From NCBI GenBank assembly GCA_903870145.1, contig CAIQBO010000004.1:22816-86815 (forward strand): DNA of 64,000 nucleotides. Reading direction: 5' to 3'. The translations under genes were made by a program, and so were the position numbers. Source of the DNA: an uncultured Burkholderiales bacterium. Its GTDB lineage: Bacteria; Pseudomonadota; Gammaproteobacteria; Burkholderiales; Burkholderiaceae_C. A model generated the notes under the pieces. That model was not told where the DNA came from. It saw only the letters and a program-made list of their open reading frames with translations, and made no database searches. The stretch's first letter is position 1; each line of letters starts with the position of its first letter. This document shows positions 10,141 to 20,230 of the stretch, piece after piece.

Positions 10141-10904
10141 GGTTTTTTAGAGGGCTCTGGTTTGAGTTCGATTTTATCTTCGGGCTTGTCTTCAAAATCG
10201 TCGTAATCATCGCGCATGGGCGGATTGCCGTCGTAAACATCATTCAAGCGTTTTTGTAAATAGGCATCTCGGGTGAAAGTGTAAGGGTCTAGCGCGGCTT
10301 GCCGCACGGCGTCGACCAATTTAAGATAGCGCTCGCGGGTATCGGTCAGGCGCAGCAAGGTCATGCTGTTGCGTGTGGCCCTGTCATGAAACTGGCGCGT
10401 CAAGTCGCCCCTGTAGTCGATCGATGTGGCCAATGAATCTCTGAGTGTGGAGGGGCCAAATAGGGGCAGCACCACATAGGGGCCGGCAGGCACACCCCAA
10501 TAGGCCAGTGTTTGACCAAAGTCTTCTTTTTGTTTTTGAATTCGCCAGTCGGAGGCGAAATCAATCAAGCCACCAAAGCCGAAAAAGGTGTTGATGCCCA
10601 CGCGCATGGCGTTTTGAGAAGCTGCCCTGACTTTGAATTGCGCCAAACTGTTCAGCGCTGACCACACATCACTTTGGTTGCCAAAAAAGTTGCCAATGCC
10701 TGTGCGCACAAACGACGGCAAGGCCTCGCCATAGATCACCGCCACCGGCCGCAGCAGCATGGCATCGGCCGCATCATTGATCATGGTGATTTTGCGGTTC
10801 AGGGGCTCTAGAGGGTCCGCCGGGTCAGGGCCGCGCAGGGCCGCGCAGCCTTGCAGCAGCAAGGTCAAGAGCAGTAATGTCCAAACTCCTACGCGCAGAC
10901 TCAT
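10137..10904 (-). CDS. mlaA: MlaA (VacJ), outer-membrane lipoprotein of the Mla system
   Basis: Forms a ring in the outer membrane that removes mislocalised phospholipids from the outer leaflet. The 255-residue protein has a lipoprotein signal with lipobox LLQGCAA (Cys20). The VacJ core follows: DPLEPLNRKI, SFVRTGIGNFFGNQSDVW, and GVPAGPYVVLPLFGPSTLRD. The C-terminal 40 residues are acidic and low-complexity (RDDYDDFEDKPEDKIEL). In E. coli mlaA is unlinked; here it lies between mlaD and mlaC, the usual betaproteobacterial arrangement. Confidence 0.96.
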   Translation of the reverse strand: MSLRVGVWTLLLLTLLLQGCAALRGPDPADPLEPLNRKITMINDAADAMLLRPVAVIYGEALPSFVRTGIGNFFGNQSDVWSALNSLAQFKVRAASQNAMRVGINTFFGFGGLIDFASDWRIQKQKEDFGQTLAYWGVPAGPYVVLPLFGPSTLRDSLATSIDYRGDLTRQFHDRATRNSMTLLRLTDTRERYLKLVDAVRQAALDPYTFTRDAYLQKRLNDVYDGNPPMRDDYDDFEDKPEDKIELKPEPSKKP

Positions 10905-11386
10905 TTGCTTGTGCCCTTTGCGCTTTGTGGCTCATCAGCGGCTTTGCTGTATAAAAATTGACTGATCAAATTCTCCAGCACCACTGCCGATTGGGTCGAT
11001 CCAATTTGATCACCTGCAGCCAAGTTTTTTTCTTCGGCACCGGCTTGAATGCCAACGTATTGCTCGCCGAGTAGGCCGCTGGTCAAAATTTTGAGTGAGC
11101 TGTCTTTGGGGAAAACATAACGGGTTTGCAGCGCCAAATGCACGCGTGCTTGGTAGCTTTCGTCGTCAAATTGAATGGCGTCCACACGGCCCACGACCAC
11201 GCCTGCGCTTTTCACAGCCGCGCCTTTTTTCAGACCACCAATGTTTTCAAATTTGGCACTGACAATGTAGTCGGATGCCAAATTGAACTGCAGCAAGTTA
11301 GCCGACTTCAAGGCCAAAAACAAAATGGCCACCAAGCCGATCAAAACAAACAAGCCTACCCAAACATCATTTTTTGAACGCTGCAT
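10901..11386 (-). CDS. mlaD: MlaD, MCE-domain subunit
   Basis: Inner-membrane-anchored MCE protein that forms the hexameric periplasmic ring of the MlaFEDB transporter. It has 161 residues: short cytosolic start MQRSKNDVWVG, one transmembrane helix (about residues 10-30), then the MCE domain with FENIGGLKKGAAVKSAGV, GRVDAI and the pore-loop block LLGEQYVGIQAG. It is 10 bases downstream of mlaE and overlaps mlaA by ATGA. Confidence 0.97.
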   Translation of the reverse strand: MQRSKNDVWVGLFVLIGLVAILFLALKSANLLQFNLASDYIVSAKFENIGGLKKGAAVKSAGVVVGRVDAIQFDDESYQARVHLALQTRYVFPKDSSLKILTSGLLGEQYVGIQAGAEEKNLAAGDQIGSTQSAVVLENLISQFLYSKAADEPQSAKGTSK

Positions 11387-11396
11387 GACACACTCC

Positions 11397-12179
11397 TTAT
11401 ATGCTGAACATCATCACGGTGAGGATGAAGTCCAGACCCAAAACTGCCAACGAAGCAAGCACCACGCTGCGGGTGGTGGCCGAGGCCACGCCCTCTGGCG
11501 TGGGCTGCGCCACATAGCCTTGCAAAAGCGCAATGAAGCTGACTGCTATGCCAAACACCACGCTTTTGATCATGCCATTGCCAACGTCTTTGAACACGTC
11601 AACGCCGCCTTGCATCTGGCTCCAAAATGCGCCCGAGTCCAAGCCGATCAAAAGCACGCCCACGGCATAGCCTCCCAAAATACCCACCGCACTGAAGACT
11701 GCGGTCAAAATCGGCAAGGCAATGATGCCGCCCCACAATCGAGGCGCCAAGATGCGCAATTTGGGGTCGACGGCCATCATCTCCAAGGCCGTCAATTGCT
11801 CGCCTGCACGCATCAAGCCTATCTCAGCGGTGAGGGAAGCGCCAGCCCTGCCTGCAAAAAGCAGCGCAGCTACCACAGGGCCCAGCTCGCGCACCAAACT
11901 CAGCGCCACCAGCAAGCCAAGGGCCTCGGCTGAGCCATAGCGCTGCAAAGTGTAGTAGCCCTGCAAGCCAAGCACAAAACCAACAAACAAGCCTGAAACT
12001 GTGATGATGGCCAGCGAATAGTTACCCAAAAAGTGCACTTGGTCGCGCACCAAACCAAATCGCCTCAAGCATGGGCCGCTCAGCGCAAACAGTTGCACCA
12101 ACAAGCGGGCACCAAAACCCCAGTCAACCAAAGTTTGACGAACCCGAAAACCGATCTGTGCGGGGTGCAGCCAGTTCAT
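11397..12179 (-). CDS. mlaE: MlaE, permease subunit
   Basis: Membrane permease of the phospholipid ABC transporter. The 260-residue protein has the YrbE/MlaE family pattern: an amphipathic N-terminal helix, the central block LVRELGPVVAALLFAGRAGA, AEIGLMRAGEQLTALEMM, and about five membrane helices. It overlaps the mlaF stop by 4 bases. The N-terminus (MNWLHPAQIGFRVRQTLVDWG) is complete and matches family length. Confidence 0.97.
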   Translation of the reverse strand: MNWLHPAQIGFRVRQTLVDWGFGARLLVQLFALSGPCLRRFGLVRDQVHFLGNYSLAIITVSGLFVGFVLGLQGYYTLQRYGSAEALGLLVALSLVRELGPVVAALLFAGRAGASLTAEIGLMRAGEQLTALEMMAVDPKLRILAPRLWGGIIALPILTAVFSAVGILGGYAVGVLLIGLDSGAFWSQMQGGVDVFKDVGNGMIKSVVFGIAVSFIALLQGYVAQPTPEGVASATTRSVVLASLAVLGLDFILTVMMFSI

Positions 12180-12991
12180 GCGCCAGCCCTGGTGAAATCA
12201 TCCGCAACGCTGGCCGCAGGGTAATGAAAATGCACGGGGCCATCGCTCAAACCGTTGACAAATTGGTGAATCAAAGGGTCGGCTGTTTGCCGCAACTCTG
12301 CGGGCGTGCCTTGCGCGGCCACGCGTCCATTGGCCAAGATCACCACGTGGTCGGCAATTTGAAAGGTCTCGTCCACATCGTGTGAGACCACGATGCTGGT
12401 GGTGCCCAAGCTGTCGTTGAGCCTTCGAATCAAGCGCGCAGCGGTGCCCAAGGAAATCGGGTCCAAGCCTGCAAAGGGCTCGTCGTACATGATCAGGTCC
12501 GGGTCCAGCGCAATGGCTCGGGCCAAGGCCACACGACGGCCCATGCCGCCCGAAATTTCAGAAGGCATCAAGTCGCGGGCGCCTCGTAAACCCACGGCAT
12601 CGAGTTTCATTAAGACAATGTCACGCACCATTTCTTGCGACATGCTGGTGTGCTCACGCAAAGGGAAAGCCACGTTGTCAAAGACACTCATGTCGGTGAA
12701 CAAAGCGCCAAACTGAAACAGCATGCCCATGCGCCTGCGCGCCGCGTAGAGTTCGGCCGTGCTCATTAGGCCCAGATCTTGGCCTTCGAAGTTCAGTGCA
12801 CCTTTTTGGGCTCGGTACTGCCCTCCGATCAAACGCAAGACGGTGGTCTTGCCTCCGCCAGACACGCCCATCAAGGCCGTGACTTGGCCCTTGGGGATGC
12901 CAAACGACAAGTCGTTCAAGATCACACGGTCACCGTACCCAAAGGTCAGGTTTTGAAGTTCAACTAAAAAAGATGTAGCTTGGAGAGTCAT
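12176..12991 (-). CDS. mlaF: MlaF, ATPase subunit
   Basis: Cytosolic ATPase of the Mla phospholipid transporter. The 271-residue protein has Walker A GVSGGGKTT (near residue 42-50), signature EISGGMGRRVALARAIAL, Walker B LIMYDEPFAGLDP and H-loop VVSHDVDETF. I chose the ATG at 12991; a TTG at 13000 would add three residues. No Shine-Dalgarno sequence precedes either start, and the T-tract of the gltBD terminator runs right up to the ATG, so initiation here is unusual (see findings). It begins the long minus-strand run mla-ibaG-murA-his. Confidence 0.95.
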   Translation of the reverse strand: MTLQATSFLVELQNLTFGYGDRVILNDLSFGIPKGQVTALMGVSGGGKTTVLRLIGGQYRAQKGALNFEGQDLGLMSTAELYAARRRMGMLFQFGALFTDMSVFDNVAFPLREHTSMSQEMVRDIVLMKLDAVGLRGARDLMPSEISGGMGRRVALARAIALDPDLIMYDEPFAGLDPISLGTAARLIRRLNDSLGTTSIVVSHDVDETFQIADHVVILANGRVAAQGTPAELRQTADPLIHQFVNGLSDGPVHFHYPAASVADDFTRAGA

Positions 12992-12998
12992 GAAAAAC

Positions 12999-13022
12999 AA
13001 AAGCCGGCGTTTTCCGGCTTTT
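12999..13022 (-). terminator. Rho-independent terminator after gltBD
   Basis: Stem AAAAGCCGG / CCGGCTTTT, 9 bp, with a 6-base loop. In the minus-strand reading it is followed by a T-rich run (GTTTTT) that reaches the mlaF start codon. It should end gltBD transcripts; its A-rich 5' flank means it could also act on plus-strand transcripts. Confidence 0.85.
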
Positions 13023-13045
13023 GACAGGATAAGGCGCGCAGGTAA

Positions 13046-13087
13046 CTTCTAGGTAAACCTTGGTATCTTCTAGGTAAACCTTGGTAT
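13046..13087. repeat. Perfect 21-bp tandem direct repeat, two copies
   Basis: Copies at 13046-13066 and 13067-13087 are identical and abut exactly. Each contains AGGTAAACCTTGG. Further AGGTAA words lie just outside on both sides (13040 and 13111). It sits in the 100-base gap between gltD and mlaF and is not part of any gene. It may be a pair of regulator sites or a recent slippage duplication. Confidence 0.9.
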
Positions 13088-13094
13088 CGGTATT

Positions 13095-14561
13095 TTAACG
13101 AGGTAAGTCGCTTTGCCCCATCAGGTACTCGTCAACAGCCCTAGCGGCCTGACGACCTTCCCGAATGGCCCAGACCACCAAGGACTGGCCACGGCGCATG
13201 TCGCCCGCTGCAAAAACCTTGGGGACGTTGGTGGCATAGCCCCCGGCCTGCTCGGTGCTGGCCTTGGCGTTGCCTCTGCTGTCTTTGGCAACCCCAAAGG
13301 CTTCGAGCACGGTGGCCACGGGGTTGACAAAGCCCATGGCCAGCAGGACCAAGTCAGCGGGGTAAGTTTTTTCTGAGCCTGGCAGATTGACAAATTTTCC
13401 GTCCTTGAATTGCACTTTGGCTGTTTTAAGGCCTGTGACATGGCCCTTTTCGCCCATGAATTCTTGGGTGGAAATGGCAAATTCGCGAACGCAGCCCTCC
13501 TCGTGGCTGGAGCTGGTGCGCAGCTTCATGGGCCAGTTGGGCCAAGTCAAGGGTCGATTTTCTTCCACCGGAGGCTCGGGCATCACCTCAAATTGCGTGA
13601 CGCTCAGGGCGCCATGGCGGTTAGAGGTGCCCACGCAATCACTGCCGGTGTCGCCACCGCCAATCACGATCACGTGTTTGCCGTCTGCGCGCAATTGCGC
13701 GGTGAGTGTGTCGCCGGCATTGATTTTGTTTTGCTGTGGCAAAAATTCCATAGCAAAGTGAATGCCCAACAAATCACGCCCTGGCACGGGCAAATCACGC
13801 GATTGCTCGGAACCCCCTGTCAATATCACCGCATCAAAATCTTTTTGAAGTTGCTCTGCGCTGACGGTTTCTTGCGACCCATTGGTCACTTTGGAGTCTT
13901 TGGGAAATTGACCCACCAGCACGCTGGTTTTGATCTTCACGCCTTCGGCTTTGAGCTGCTCGGCGCGTCGGTCAATGTGCGATTTTTCCATTTTGAAATC
14001 AGGAATGCCGTAGCGCAGCAAGCCGCCGATGCGGTCGTTCTTTTCAAACAAAGTGACATCGTGACCCACGCGGGCCAACTGCTGCGCTGCTGCCATGCCA
14101 GCCGGGCCGGAGCCCACCACGGCCACTTTTTTGCCTGTTTGGTGCTTGGCCGGTTGGGGGCTCACCCAGCCTTCTTGCCAAGCACGGTCAATGATGGCGT
14201 GTTCGATCGATTTGATGCCCACTGCATCGTCGTTCACATTCAAAGTGCACGCCGCCTCACAAGGTGCGGGGCAAATCCGGCCAGTGAATTCGGGGAAATT
14301 GTTGGTGCTGTGCAGCACGTCGATCGCGTTCTTCCAATCGCCCTGGTACACCAGTTCATTGAAGTCAGGAATGATGTTGTTAACAGGGCAGCCACTGTTG
14401 CAAAACGGTGTGCCGCAGTCCATGCAGCGAGCGCTTTGAACTTTGGCCTGCGCATCGTCCAAGCCGATGACAAATTCTTTGTGATGTTTCAAACGCTCTG
14501 ATGCAGGTTTGTAGCCTTCTTCAACGCGCTCAAACTCCATGAAGCCTGTGATTTTTCCCAT
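13095..14561 (-). CDS. gltD: GltD, glutamate synthase small subunit
   Basis: FAD- and NADPH-binding subunit of glutamate synthase, passing electrons to GltB. The 488-residue protein has N-terminal 4Fe-4S ligands ([15 protein letters not shown] and CPAPCEAAC). A first nucleotide-binding fold follows ([19 protein letters not shown]), then a second ([15 protein letters not shown]) and the C-terminal FAD block [19 protein letters not shown]. It lies 32 bases after gltB, in the same operon, followed by a strong terminator. Confidence 0.98.
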   Translation of the reverse strand: MGKITGFMEFERVEEGYKPASERLKHHKEFVIGLDDAQAKVQSARCMDCGTPFCNSGCPVNNIIPDFNELVYQGDWKNAIDVLHSTNNFPEFTGRICPAPCEAACTLNVNDDAVGIKSIEHAIIDRAWQEGWVSPQPAKHQTGKKVAVVGSGPAGMAAAQQLARVGHDVTLFEKNDRIGGLLRYGIPDFKMEKSHIDRRAEQLKAEGVKIKTSVLVGQFPKDSKVTNGSQETVSAEQLQKDFDAVILTGGSEQSRDLPVPGRDLLGIHFAMEFLPQQNKINAGDTLTAQLRADGKHVIVIGGGDTGSDCVGTSNRHGALSVTQFEVMPEPPVEENRPLTWPNWPMKLRTSSSHEEGCVREFAISTQEFMGEKGHVTGLKTAKVQFKDGKFVNLPGSEKTYPADLVLLAMGFVNPVATVLEAFGVAKDSRGNAKASTEQAGGYATNVPKVFAAGDMRRGQSLVVWAIREGRQAARAVDEYLMGQSDLPR

Positions 14562-14593
14562 GATGAATCCTTGAATTTTAAAAAGGCGTCATG

Positions 14594-17500
14594 TCAGATT
14601 GATGACGCTGCCACAGCGGCTTGTGCCTGAGTGGCTGCAGCTTTACGCGCATTGATTTCACCCAGCGCGCGTTTGTATTCGTTGGGAAATACTTTGACAA
14701 ATTTTTGCCTTGCCAATGCCCAGTTGTCGAGCAACTCGCGCGCACGTTGACTGCCTGTCCAGCGGTGGTGCTCCTCCAGCAACTTCTTGAGTTGTGCTTC
14801 ATCGGATTGGTCTCGGTGCCAAATATTGACGTCGATGCTGGCTTCTTGTTCGGCCACTGTCAAAACTTTTTCCATGCTGACCATGGCAGTGTTGCAGCGC
14901 GTGTTGAACTGGCCGTCTTCGTCATAGACATAGGCCACGCCACCACTCATGCCGGCCGCAAAGTTGCGACCCGTTTTGCCCAGCACCGCCACGGTGCCGC
15001 CTGTCATGTACTCGCAGCCGTGGTCGCCCGTGCCCTCTACCACCGCTGTGGCACCCGACAAACGCACAGCAAAACGCTCGCCTGCCACGCCAGCATAGAA
15101 AGCTTCGCCACTGGTAGCGCCGTACATGACCGTGTTGCCAACGATGATGTTTTGGCAAGCCACACCGCGAAATTCCAAACTGGGCCGGACCACAATGCGC
15201 CCGCCCGACAATCCTTTTCCGGTGTAGTCATTGGCCTCACCGATCAAGTACAAAGTGATGCCACGCGCCACAAACGCACCAAACGATTGACCCCCTGTGC
15301 CCTCGAGTTGAATGCGGATGGTGTCGTCTGGCAAACCTTCAGGATGCACTTTAGTCAAGGCCCCAGACAGCATGGCGCCAACCGATCGGTTCACGTTGCG
15401 CGTGACTTCCATGAACTGCACTTTTTCGCCATTGTCAATGGCTGCGCGGCTTTTGGCGATGAGCACGTTGTCCAAAGATTTTTCAAGGCCATGGTCTTGC
15501 ACGCTCATGTGGCGACGCGGCACATCGGCAGGCACATCGGGCACCGCCAACAAGCGAGTGAAATCCAGGCCACTGGCCTTCCAGTGTTCAATGCCTTTGC
15601 GCATGTCCAGCAAGTCGGCACGGCCTATCATGTCGTCGAATTTTTTCATGCCCAACTGCGCCATGATTTGGCGCACTTCTTCAGCGATGAAAAAGAAGTA
15701 ATTCACCACATGCTCGGGCTTGCCCGAGAATTTTCTGCGCAGCAACGGGTCTTGCGTGGCAACCCCGACGGGGCAAGTGTTCAAGTGACATTTGCGCATC
15801 ATGATGCAGCCTTCCACCACCAAAGGGGCGGTGGCAAAACCGAATTCATCGGCCCCCAGCAACGCGCCAATGGCAACGTCGCGGCCGGTCTTCATTTGAC
15901 CATCAGCCTGCACGCGAATGCGCCCGCGCAAACGGTTGAGCACCAAGGTTTGCTGGGTCTCTGCCAAACCGATCTCCCACGGACTGCCTGCATGCTTGAT
16001 GGACGACCAGGGTGAGGCGCCAGTACCTCCGTCGTGACCCGCTATCACCACATGATCGCTCTTGCACTTGGCAACTCCTGCAGCGATGGTGCCCACACCA
16101 ATTTCTGCCACCAACTTGACGCTGATGTCACTGTGCGGCGCAACATTTTTCAAATCATGGATCAGCTGCGCCAAGTCTTCGATGGAATAAATATCGTGGT
16201 GCGGTGGGGGCGAGATCAAGCCCACGCCGGGCACCGAATGGCGCAGTTTCCCGATGTAGTCAGAGACCTTGCCACCCGGCAATTGACCGCCCTCGCCGGG
16301 CTTGGCACCTTGCGCCATTTTGATTTGAATTTGATCAGCGCTGCTGAGGTATTCGGCCGTGACACCAAAGCGGCCCGAAGCCACTTGCTTGATGCGCGAG
16401 CGCAGTGAATCGCCGTCTTGCAGCGGCAGGTCGACTTCGACCACATCGGCGCCAATCACACTCTTGAGCGACTCGCCTTTTTTGATCGGTATGCCTTTGA
16501 GTTCATTACGGTAACGCGCAGAATCCTCGCCGCCTTCACCGGTGTTGCTCTTACCGCCAATGCGGTTCATGGCCACGGCCAAGGTGGCGTGGGCTTCTGT
16601 GGAAATCGAGCCCAAAGACATGGCGCCAGTGGCAAAGCGTTTGACGATTTCGCTGGCCGGCTCGACCTCTTCAACGGGAATGGCCTTGGCCGGATCGATC
16701 TTGAATTCAAACAAACCGCGCAAGGTCAACTGCCGTTTGGTTTGGTCGTTGATCAACTGCGCGTATTCTTTGTAGGTATTCCAGTTGTTGGCGCGTGTGC
16801 TGTGCTGCAATTTGGCAATGGCATCGGGTGTCCACATGTGCTCTTCACCACGCGTGCGCCATGCGTATTCACCGCCCGCATCGAGCCTGGTGGCCAGCAC
16901 GGGGTCGTTGCCAAAGGCCGCTTTGTGCATGCGCAGCGCCTCCTCTGCAATTTCAAACACACCAATGCCTTGCACCCGGCTTGGCGTGCCTGTGAAATAT
17001 TTTTCTGTGGTCTGCGTGTTCAGACCAATGGCTTCAAACAACTGCGAACCGCAATACGACATGTAGGTGCTCACGCCCATCTTGGACATGATTTTGGACA
17101 AGCCTTTGCCTACCGCTTTGATGTAGTTGTAGATGGCTTTTTCAGCCGACAAATCACCAGGCAATTCTTGGTGCAGTGCTTGCAATGTTTGCATGGCCAA
17201 GTAAGGGTGAACGGCTTCTGCGCCATAGCCTGCGAGCACTGCAAAGTGATGCACCTCGCGCGCCGTGCCCGTTTCAACCACCAAGCCTGCGGTGGTGCGC
17301 AAGCCTTTGCCCACCAAGTGCTGGTGAATCGCCGACAAAGCCAGCAGCGCTGGAATGGCCACTTGCGAAGCTGTCACGCCTCGGTCGCTGATGATCAAAA
17401 TATTGTGGCCACCTTTGATGGCGTCTACCGCTTCTGCGCACAGCGAAGCCAGTTTGGCTTCCACGCCCTCACGGCCCCAGCTCACAGGGTAGGTGATGTC

Positions 17501-19303
17501 CAGCGTGGCGCTTTTGAATTTGCCGTGCGTGGATTGCGCGATGTTGCGCAGCTTGGCCATGTCAGCAAAGTTCAGCACGGGCTGGCTGACCTCCAAACGC
17601 ATGGGCGGGTTGACTTGGTTGATGTCCAGCAGATTGGGCTTGGGCCCGATGAAGGACACCAAGGACATCACGATGGCTTCGCGGATCGGGTCGATCGGCG
17701 GGTTGGTCACTTGTGCAAACAACTGCTTGAAGTAGTTGTAAAGCGGTTTGTTTTTATCGGACAAAACAGCCAGCGGGCTGTCGTTGCCCATGGAGCCCAG
17801 CGCCTCTTCACCGGCTTGGGCCATGGGGGCCAATAAAAATTTAATATCTTCTTGCGTGGTGCCAAAGGCTTGCTGCAAATCGAGCAAAGACTCTGCGCTT
17901 TCAGGTGCTTGGAGGTTCTCGGTTTGAACGTCGTCTAATTTGATGCGCAGGTTTTCGATCCACTGTTTGTAAGGCTTGCTGCTGGCCAAATTCGACTTGA
18001 GTTCTTCATCGTCGATCATGCGGCCTTGTTCCAAATCGATCAGAAACATTTTGCCCGGCTGCAAGCGCCATTTGCGCACAATTTTGCTCTCAGGAATGGG
18101 CAGGACACCGGTCTCTGAGCCCATGATCACCATGTCATCGTCGGTGATGCAGTAGCGCGAGGGGCGCAGGCCGTTGCGGTCCAAAGTGGCGCCAATTTGC
18201 CGGCCATCGGTGAAGACGATCGATGCCGGGCCGTCCCACGGCTCGAGCATGGCAGCGTGGTATTCGTAGAAAGCTTTGCGCCGCTCGTCCATGGTGGTGT
18301 GCTGCTCCCAGGGCTCGGGGATCATCATCATCACGGCTTGGCTGATGGGGTAGCCAGCCATGGTCAGCAACTCTAGGCAATTATCAAAGGTGGCTGTGTC
18401 GGACTGCCCAGCAAAACTGATGGGGTAGAGTTTTTGCAAGTCCTGGCCCAAAACAGGCGAAGACATCACGCCTTCGCGGGCCTTCATCCAGTTGTAGTTG
18501 CCTTTGACGGTGTTGATCTCGCCGTTGTGGGCCACGTAGCGATAAGGGTGCGCCAAGGGCCACTCTGGGAAGGTGTTCGTGGAAAATCGCTGGTGAACCA
18601 ACCCAAGTGCTGAAATGCAGCGTTCATCTTGTAAATCAAGATAGTAAGTACCAACTTGATCAGCCAGCAGCAAGCCTTTGTAGACCACAGTGCGGCTGGA
18701 CATGCTAGGAATGTAGTACTCGTTGCTGTGCTTCAAGTGCAGGTTTTGAATGGCAGCACTGGCGGTTTTGCGGATCACATACAGCTTGCGCTCGAGCGCG
18801 TCTTGCACGATCACGTCGTTGCCACGGCCGATGAAAATTTGCCGCAGCACAGGCTCTTTGGCACGCACGGTGGGCGACATCGGCATCTCGCGGTTCACCG
18901 GCACATCGCGCCACCCTAGTAGGACTTGGCCTTCGGCTTTGACTGCGCGCTCGAGTGCTTGCTCACACGCCATGCGCGAGGCGTGCTCTTTGGGCAAGAA
19001 CACCATGCCCACTCCGTACTCCCCTTGCGCTGGCAATTGCACGCCTTGTTGCGCCATTTCTTCGCGGTACAGCGCATCGGGCAACTGAATCAAGATACCT
19101 GCGCCGTCACCCATCAGTTTGTCAGCACCCACGGCACCGCGGTGATCTAAGTTCTCAAGGATTTTGAGCGCTTGCGTCACGATGTCGTGGGTTTTGCGTC
19201 CCTTGATGTGCGCCACAAAGCCCACGCCACAGGCGTCGTGTTCTTGAGTCGGGTCGTACAAACCGGTTTGTTGCAGAGATCTTTTTTCGGCAGCCGTGGT
19301 CAT
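14594..19303 (-). CDS. gltB: GltB, glutamate synthase large subunit
   Basis: Makes two glutamates from glutamine and 2-oxoglutarate. The 1569-residue protein has a short propeptide ending before the nucleophile C25 (HDACGVGF) and an N-terminal glutaminase domain. The central and FMN domains follow, with the 3Fe-4S Cys cluster [15 protein letters not shown] and a C-terminal beta-helix (GXXGXXG repeats such as [13 protein letters not shown]). Length is in the family range. A good Shine-Dalgarno AGGAG lies 7 bases before the ATG. Its upstream region is cut short by the RAYT element 68 bases away. Confidence 0.98.
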   Translation of the reverse strand: MTTAAEKRSLQQTGLYDPTQEHDACGVGFVAHIKGRKTHDIVTQALKILENLDHRGAVGADKLMGDGAGILIQLPDALYREEMAQQGVQLPAQGEYGVGMVFLPKEHASRMACEQALERAVKAEGQVLLGWRDVPVNREMPMSPTVRAKEPVLRQIFIGRGNDVIVQDALERKLYVIRKTASAAIQNLHLKHSNEYYIPSMSSRTVVYKGLLLADQVGTYYLDLQDERCISALGLVHQRFSTNTFPEWPLAHPYRYVAHNGEINTVKGNYNWMKAREGVMSSPVLGQDLQKLYPISFAGQSDTATFDNCLELLTMAGYPISQAVMMMIPEPWEQHTTMDERRKAFYEYHAAMLEPWDGPASIVFTDGRQIGATLDRNGLRPSRYCITDDDMVIMGSETGVLPIPESKIVRKWRLQPGKMFLIDLEQGRMIDDEELKSNLASSKPYKQWIENLRIKLDDVQTENLQAPESAESLLDLQQAFGTTQEDIKFLLAPMAQAGEEALGSMGNDSPLAVLSDKNKPLYNYFKQLFAQVTNPPIDPIREAIVMSLVSFIGPKPNLLDINQVNPPMRLEVSQPVLNFADMAKLRNIAQSTHGKFKSATLDITYPVSWGREGVEAKLASLCAEAVDAIKGGHNILIISDRGVTASQVAIPALLALSAIHQHLVGKGLRTTAGLVVETGTAREVHHFAVLAGYGAEAVHPYLAMQTLQALHQELPGDLSAEKAIYNYIKAVGKGLSKIMSKMGVSTYMSYCGSQLFEAIGLNTQTTEKYFTGTPSRVQGIGVFEIAEEALRMHKAAFGNDPVLATRLDAGGEYAWRTRGEEHMWTPDAIAKLQHSTRANNWNTYKEYAQLINDQTKRQLTLRGLFEFKIDPAKAIPVEEVEPASEIVKRFATGAMSLGSISTEAHATLAVAMNRIGGKSNTGEGGEDSARYRNELKGIPIKKGESLKSVIGADVVEVDLPLQDGDSLRSRIKQVASGRFGVTAEYLSSADQIQIKMAQGAKPGEGGQLPGGKVSDYIGKLRHSVPGVGLISPPPHHDIYSIEDLAQLIHDLKNVAPHSDISVKLVAEIGVGTIAAGVAKCKSDHVVIAGHDGGTGASPWSSIKHAGSPWEIGLAETQQTLVLNRLRGRIRVQADGQMKTGRDVAIGALLGADEFGFATAPLVVEGCIMMRKCHLNTCPVGVATQDPLLRRKFSGKPEHVVNYFFFIAEEVRQIMAQLGMKKFDDMIGRADLLDMRKGIEHWKASGLDFTRLLAVPDVPADVPRRHMSVQDHGLEKSLDNVLIAKSRAAIDNGEKVQFMEVTRNVNRSVGAMLSGALTKVHPEGLPDDTIRIQLEGTGGQSFGAFVARGITLYLIGEANDYTGKGLSGGRIVVRPSLEFRGVACQNIIVGNTVMYGATSGEAFYAGVAGERFAVRLSGATAVVEGTGDHGCEYMTGGTVAVLGKTGRNFAAGMSGGVAYVYDEDGQFNTRCNTAMVSMEKVLTVAEQEASIDVNIWHRDQSDEAQLKKLLEEHHRWTGSQRARELLDNWALARQKFVKVFPNEYKRALGEINARKAAATQAQAAVAASSI

Positions 19304-19334
19304 GGCGCACTCCTAGAGTTTTCGTGGGAAGAAA

Positions 19335-19363
19335 ATTTTAGTGCACTGCAGCAAAAACACCAA
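19335..19363 (-). promoter_or_regulatory. Candidate gltB promoter
   Basis: Minus-strand -35 TTGGTG (19358-19363) and -10 TAAAAT (19335-19340) with a 17-base spacer. It lies between the inverted repeat of the neighbouring element and the gltB start, so gltB can retain its own promoter despite the insertion. Predicted by eye only. Confidence 0.45.
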
Positions 19364-19370
19364 GCACTTT

Positions 19371-19395
19371 AATTGGGGTCAGATCACAATTAAAT
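19371..19395. repeat. Left inverted repeat of the RAYT element
   Basis: 25-base arm, starting AATTGGGGTCAGATCAC. A second related AT-rich word (ATTTAATTAGGGACACATC) lies at 19415-19433 inside the element, suggesting a composite end that could fold as a recognition hairpin. Confidence 0.75.
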
Positions 19396-19485
19396 CGCAT
19401 AAATTACAGCCACCGATTTAATTAGGGACACATCAAAATTACACGATTTTCTGCATGAAAAGCCTATTTTTCTTGCGAAAACGAC

Positions 19486-20184
19486 TTATTTTTGAATATC
19501 AAGCTTATGAGGCCGCCCTACTTTTCCGGGCAAAATTTGGCGTTTGGTCTTTTGCTGCAAATCTTGCAAAAAGTCTGGCCGCCCCAGCGCCTTGCCTGAA
19601 AGCGCCATTTTCGTGATGCTTTCGGCGGTGGTGGATGCAAGGCCGACGGCCACAAAGTGGGCATAAGCCGCCTCTCGGGCAAACGGCGTATTGCCAAGAG
19701 CCCAGTACAGGGCGTGAGGTGTGACCAACGGATCGACCCTCTGCCCAATGAGATGCCGGTGACTGGACCAAGGGTACTCAGCTGGCAGTTCGGCCAAGCC
19801 CGCGCGAACCGCATTCAAGTCAATGTAGGCCATGCAGGTGAGCAAATAGGCCTCGGAGTCAATCACCGACGATTTATACCGCCCCTCCCACAGGGTGCCG
19901 CTGCGTTGGTGTCGCCCATTGAAATAACGCACATAGGTGCGGCCCACCGCTTGCATCATCAACGACATGGTCTCATCAGAACTTGGCGTGGCCAGCAAAT
20001 GAAAGTGATTGTCTAACAGCGCATAAGCGTGAACGGCCACGTCTTGACGTTTTGCGTGCTCGACCCACAAGTTGTAAAGAAATGTGCGATCTGCGTCGTC
20101 CAAGACGATGGGCTGGCGGTTGTTCCCCCGCTGAATGATGTGATGCGGGTAACCTGGAAGCGCTAAACGGGGTTGACGGGCCAT
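19486..20184 (-). CDS. REP-associated tyrosine transposase (Y1_Tnp, HUH type)
   Basis: 232-residue single-strand DNA transposase-like protein. The start MARQPRLALPGYPHHIIQRG is typical of the RAYT/Transposase_17 family. The HUH metal motif is H60-F-H62 in LLDNHFHLLATP, and the block TYVRYFNGRHQRSGTLWEGR holds the candidate catalytic Tyr. EYPWSSHRHLIG and the C-terminal region follow. RAYTs process hairpin-flanked single-stranded DNA and are often domesticated near REP sequences. The frame is intact, so it may be active. Its transcription direction matches gltB. Confidence 0.9.
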   Translation of the reverse strand: MARQPRLALPGYPHHIIQRGNNRQPIVLDDADRTFLYNLWVEHAKRQDVAVHAYALLDNHFHLLATPSSDETMSLMMQAVGRTYVRYFNGRHQRSGTLWEGRYKSSVIDSEAYLLTCMAYIDLNAVRAGLAELPAEYPWSSHRHLIGQRVDPLVTPHALYWALGNTPFAREAAYAHFVAVGLASTTAESITKMALSGKALGRPDFLQDLQQKTKRQILPGKVGRPHKLDIQK

Positions 20185-20205
20185 GCTTGAATGCTAACCC
20201 GAAGC

Positions 20206-20230
20206 AATTTAATTGTGCTCTGACCCCATT
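20206..20230. repeat. Right inverted repeat of the RAYT element
   Basis: Inverse complement begins AATGGGGTCAGAGCAC and pairs with the left arm. It provides the last codons and stop of the adjacent methyltransferase gene (20209-20211 is the stop). Confidence 0.75.

Larger units (their letters stand above)
19371..20230. mobile_element. Small RAYT-type element with imperfect inverted ends
   Basis: The left end (19371-19395) and the right end (20206-20230) are inverted copies of a sequence containing GGGGTCAGANCACAATTAAAT; the arms differ at one internal base and by one T near the outer end. Between them lies a Y1/HUH transposase gene. The ends match a type of element commonly seen scattered in proteobacterial intergenic regions. 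No target-site duplication is visible, which fits HUH chemistry. The right arm runs into the 3' end of the neighbouring methyltransferase gene. Confidence 0.75.

Noticed and set aside
14621..17836. Two long frames (464 and 472 codons) antisense to gltB
   Set aside because: Shadow frames over a well-conserved gene; low-complexity composition and no domain pattern.
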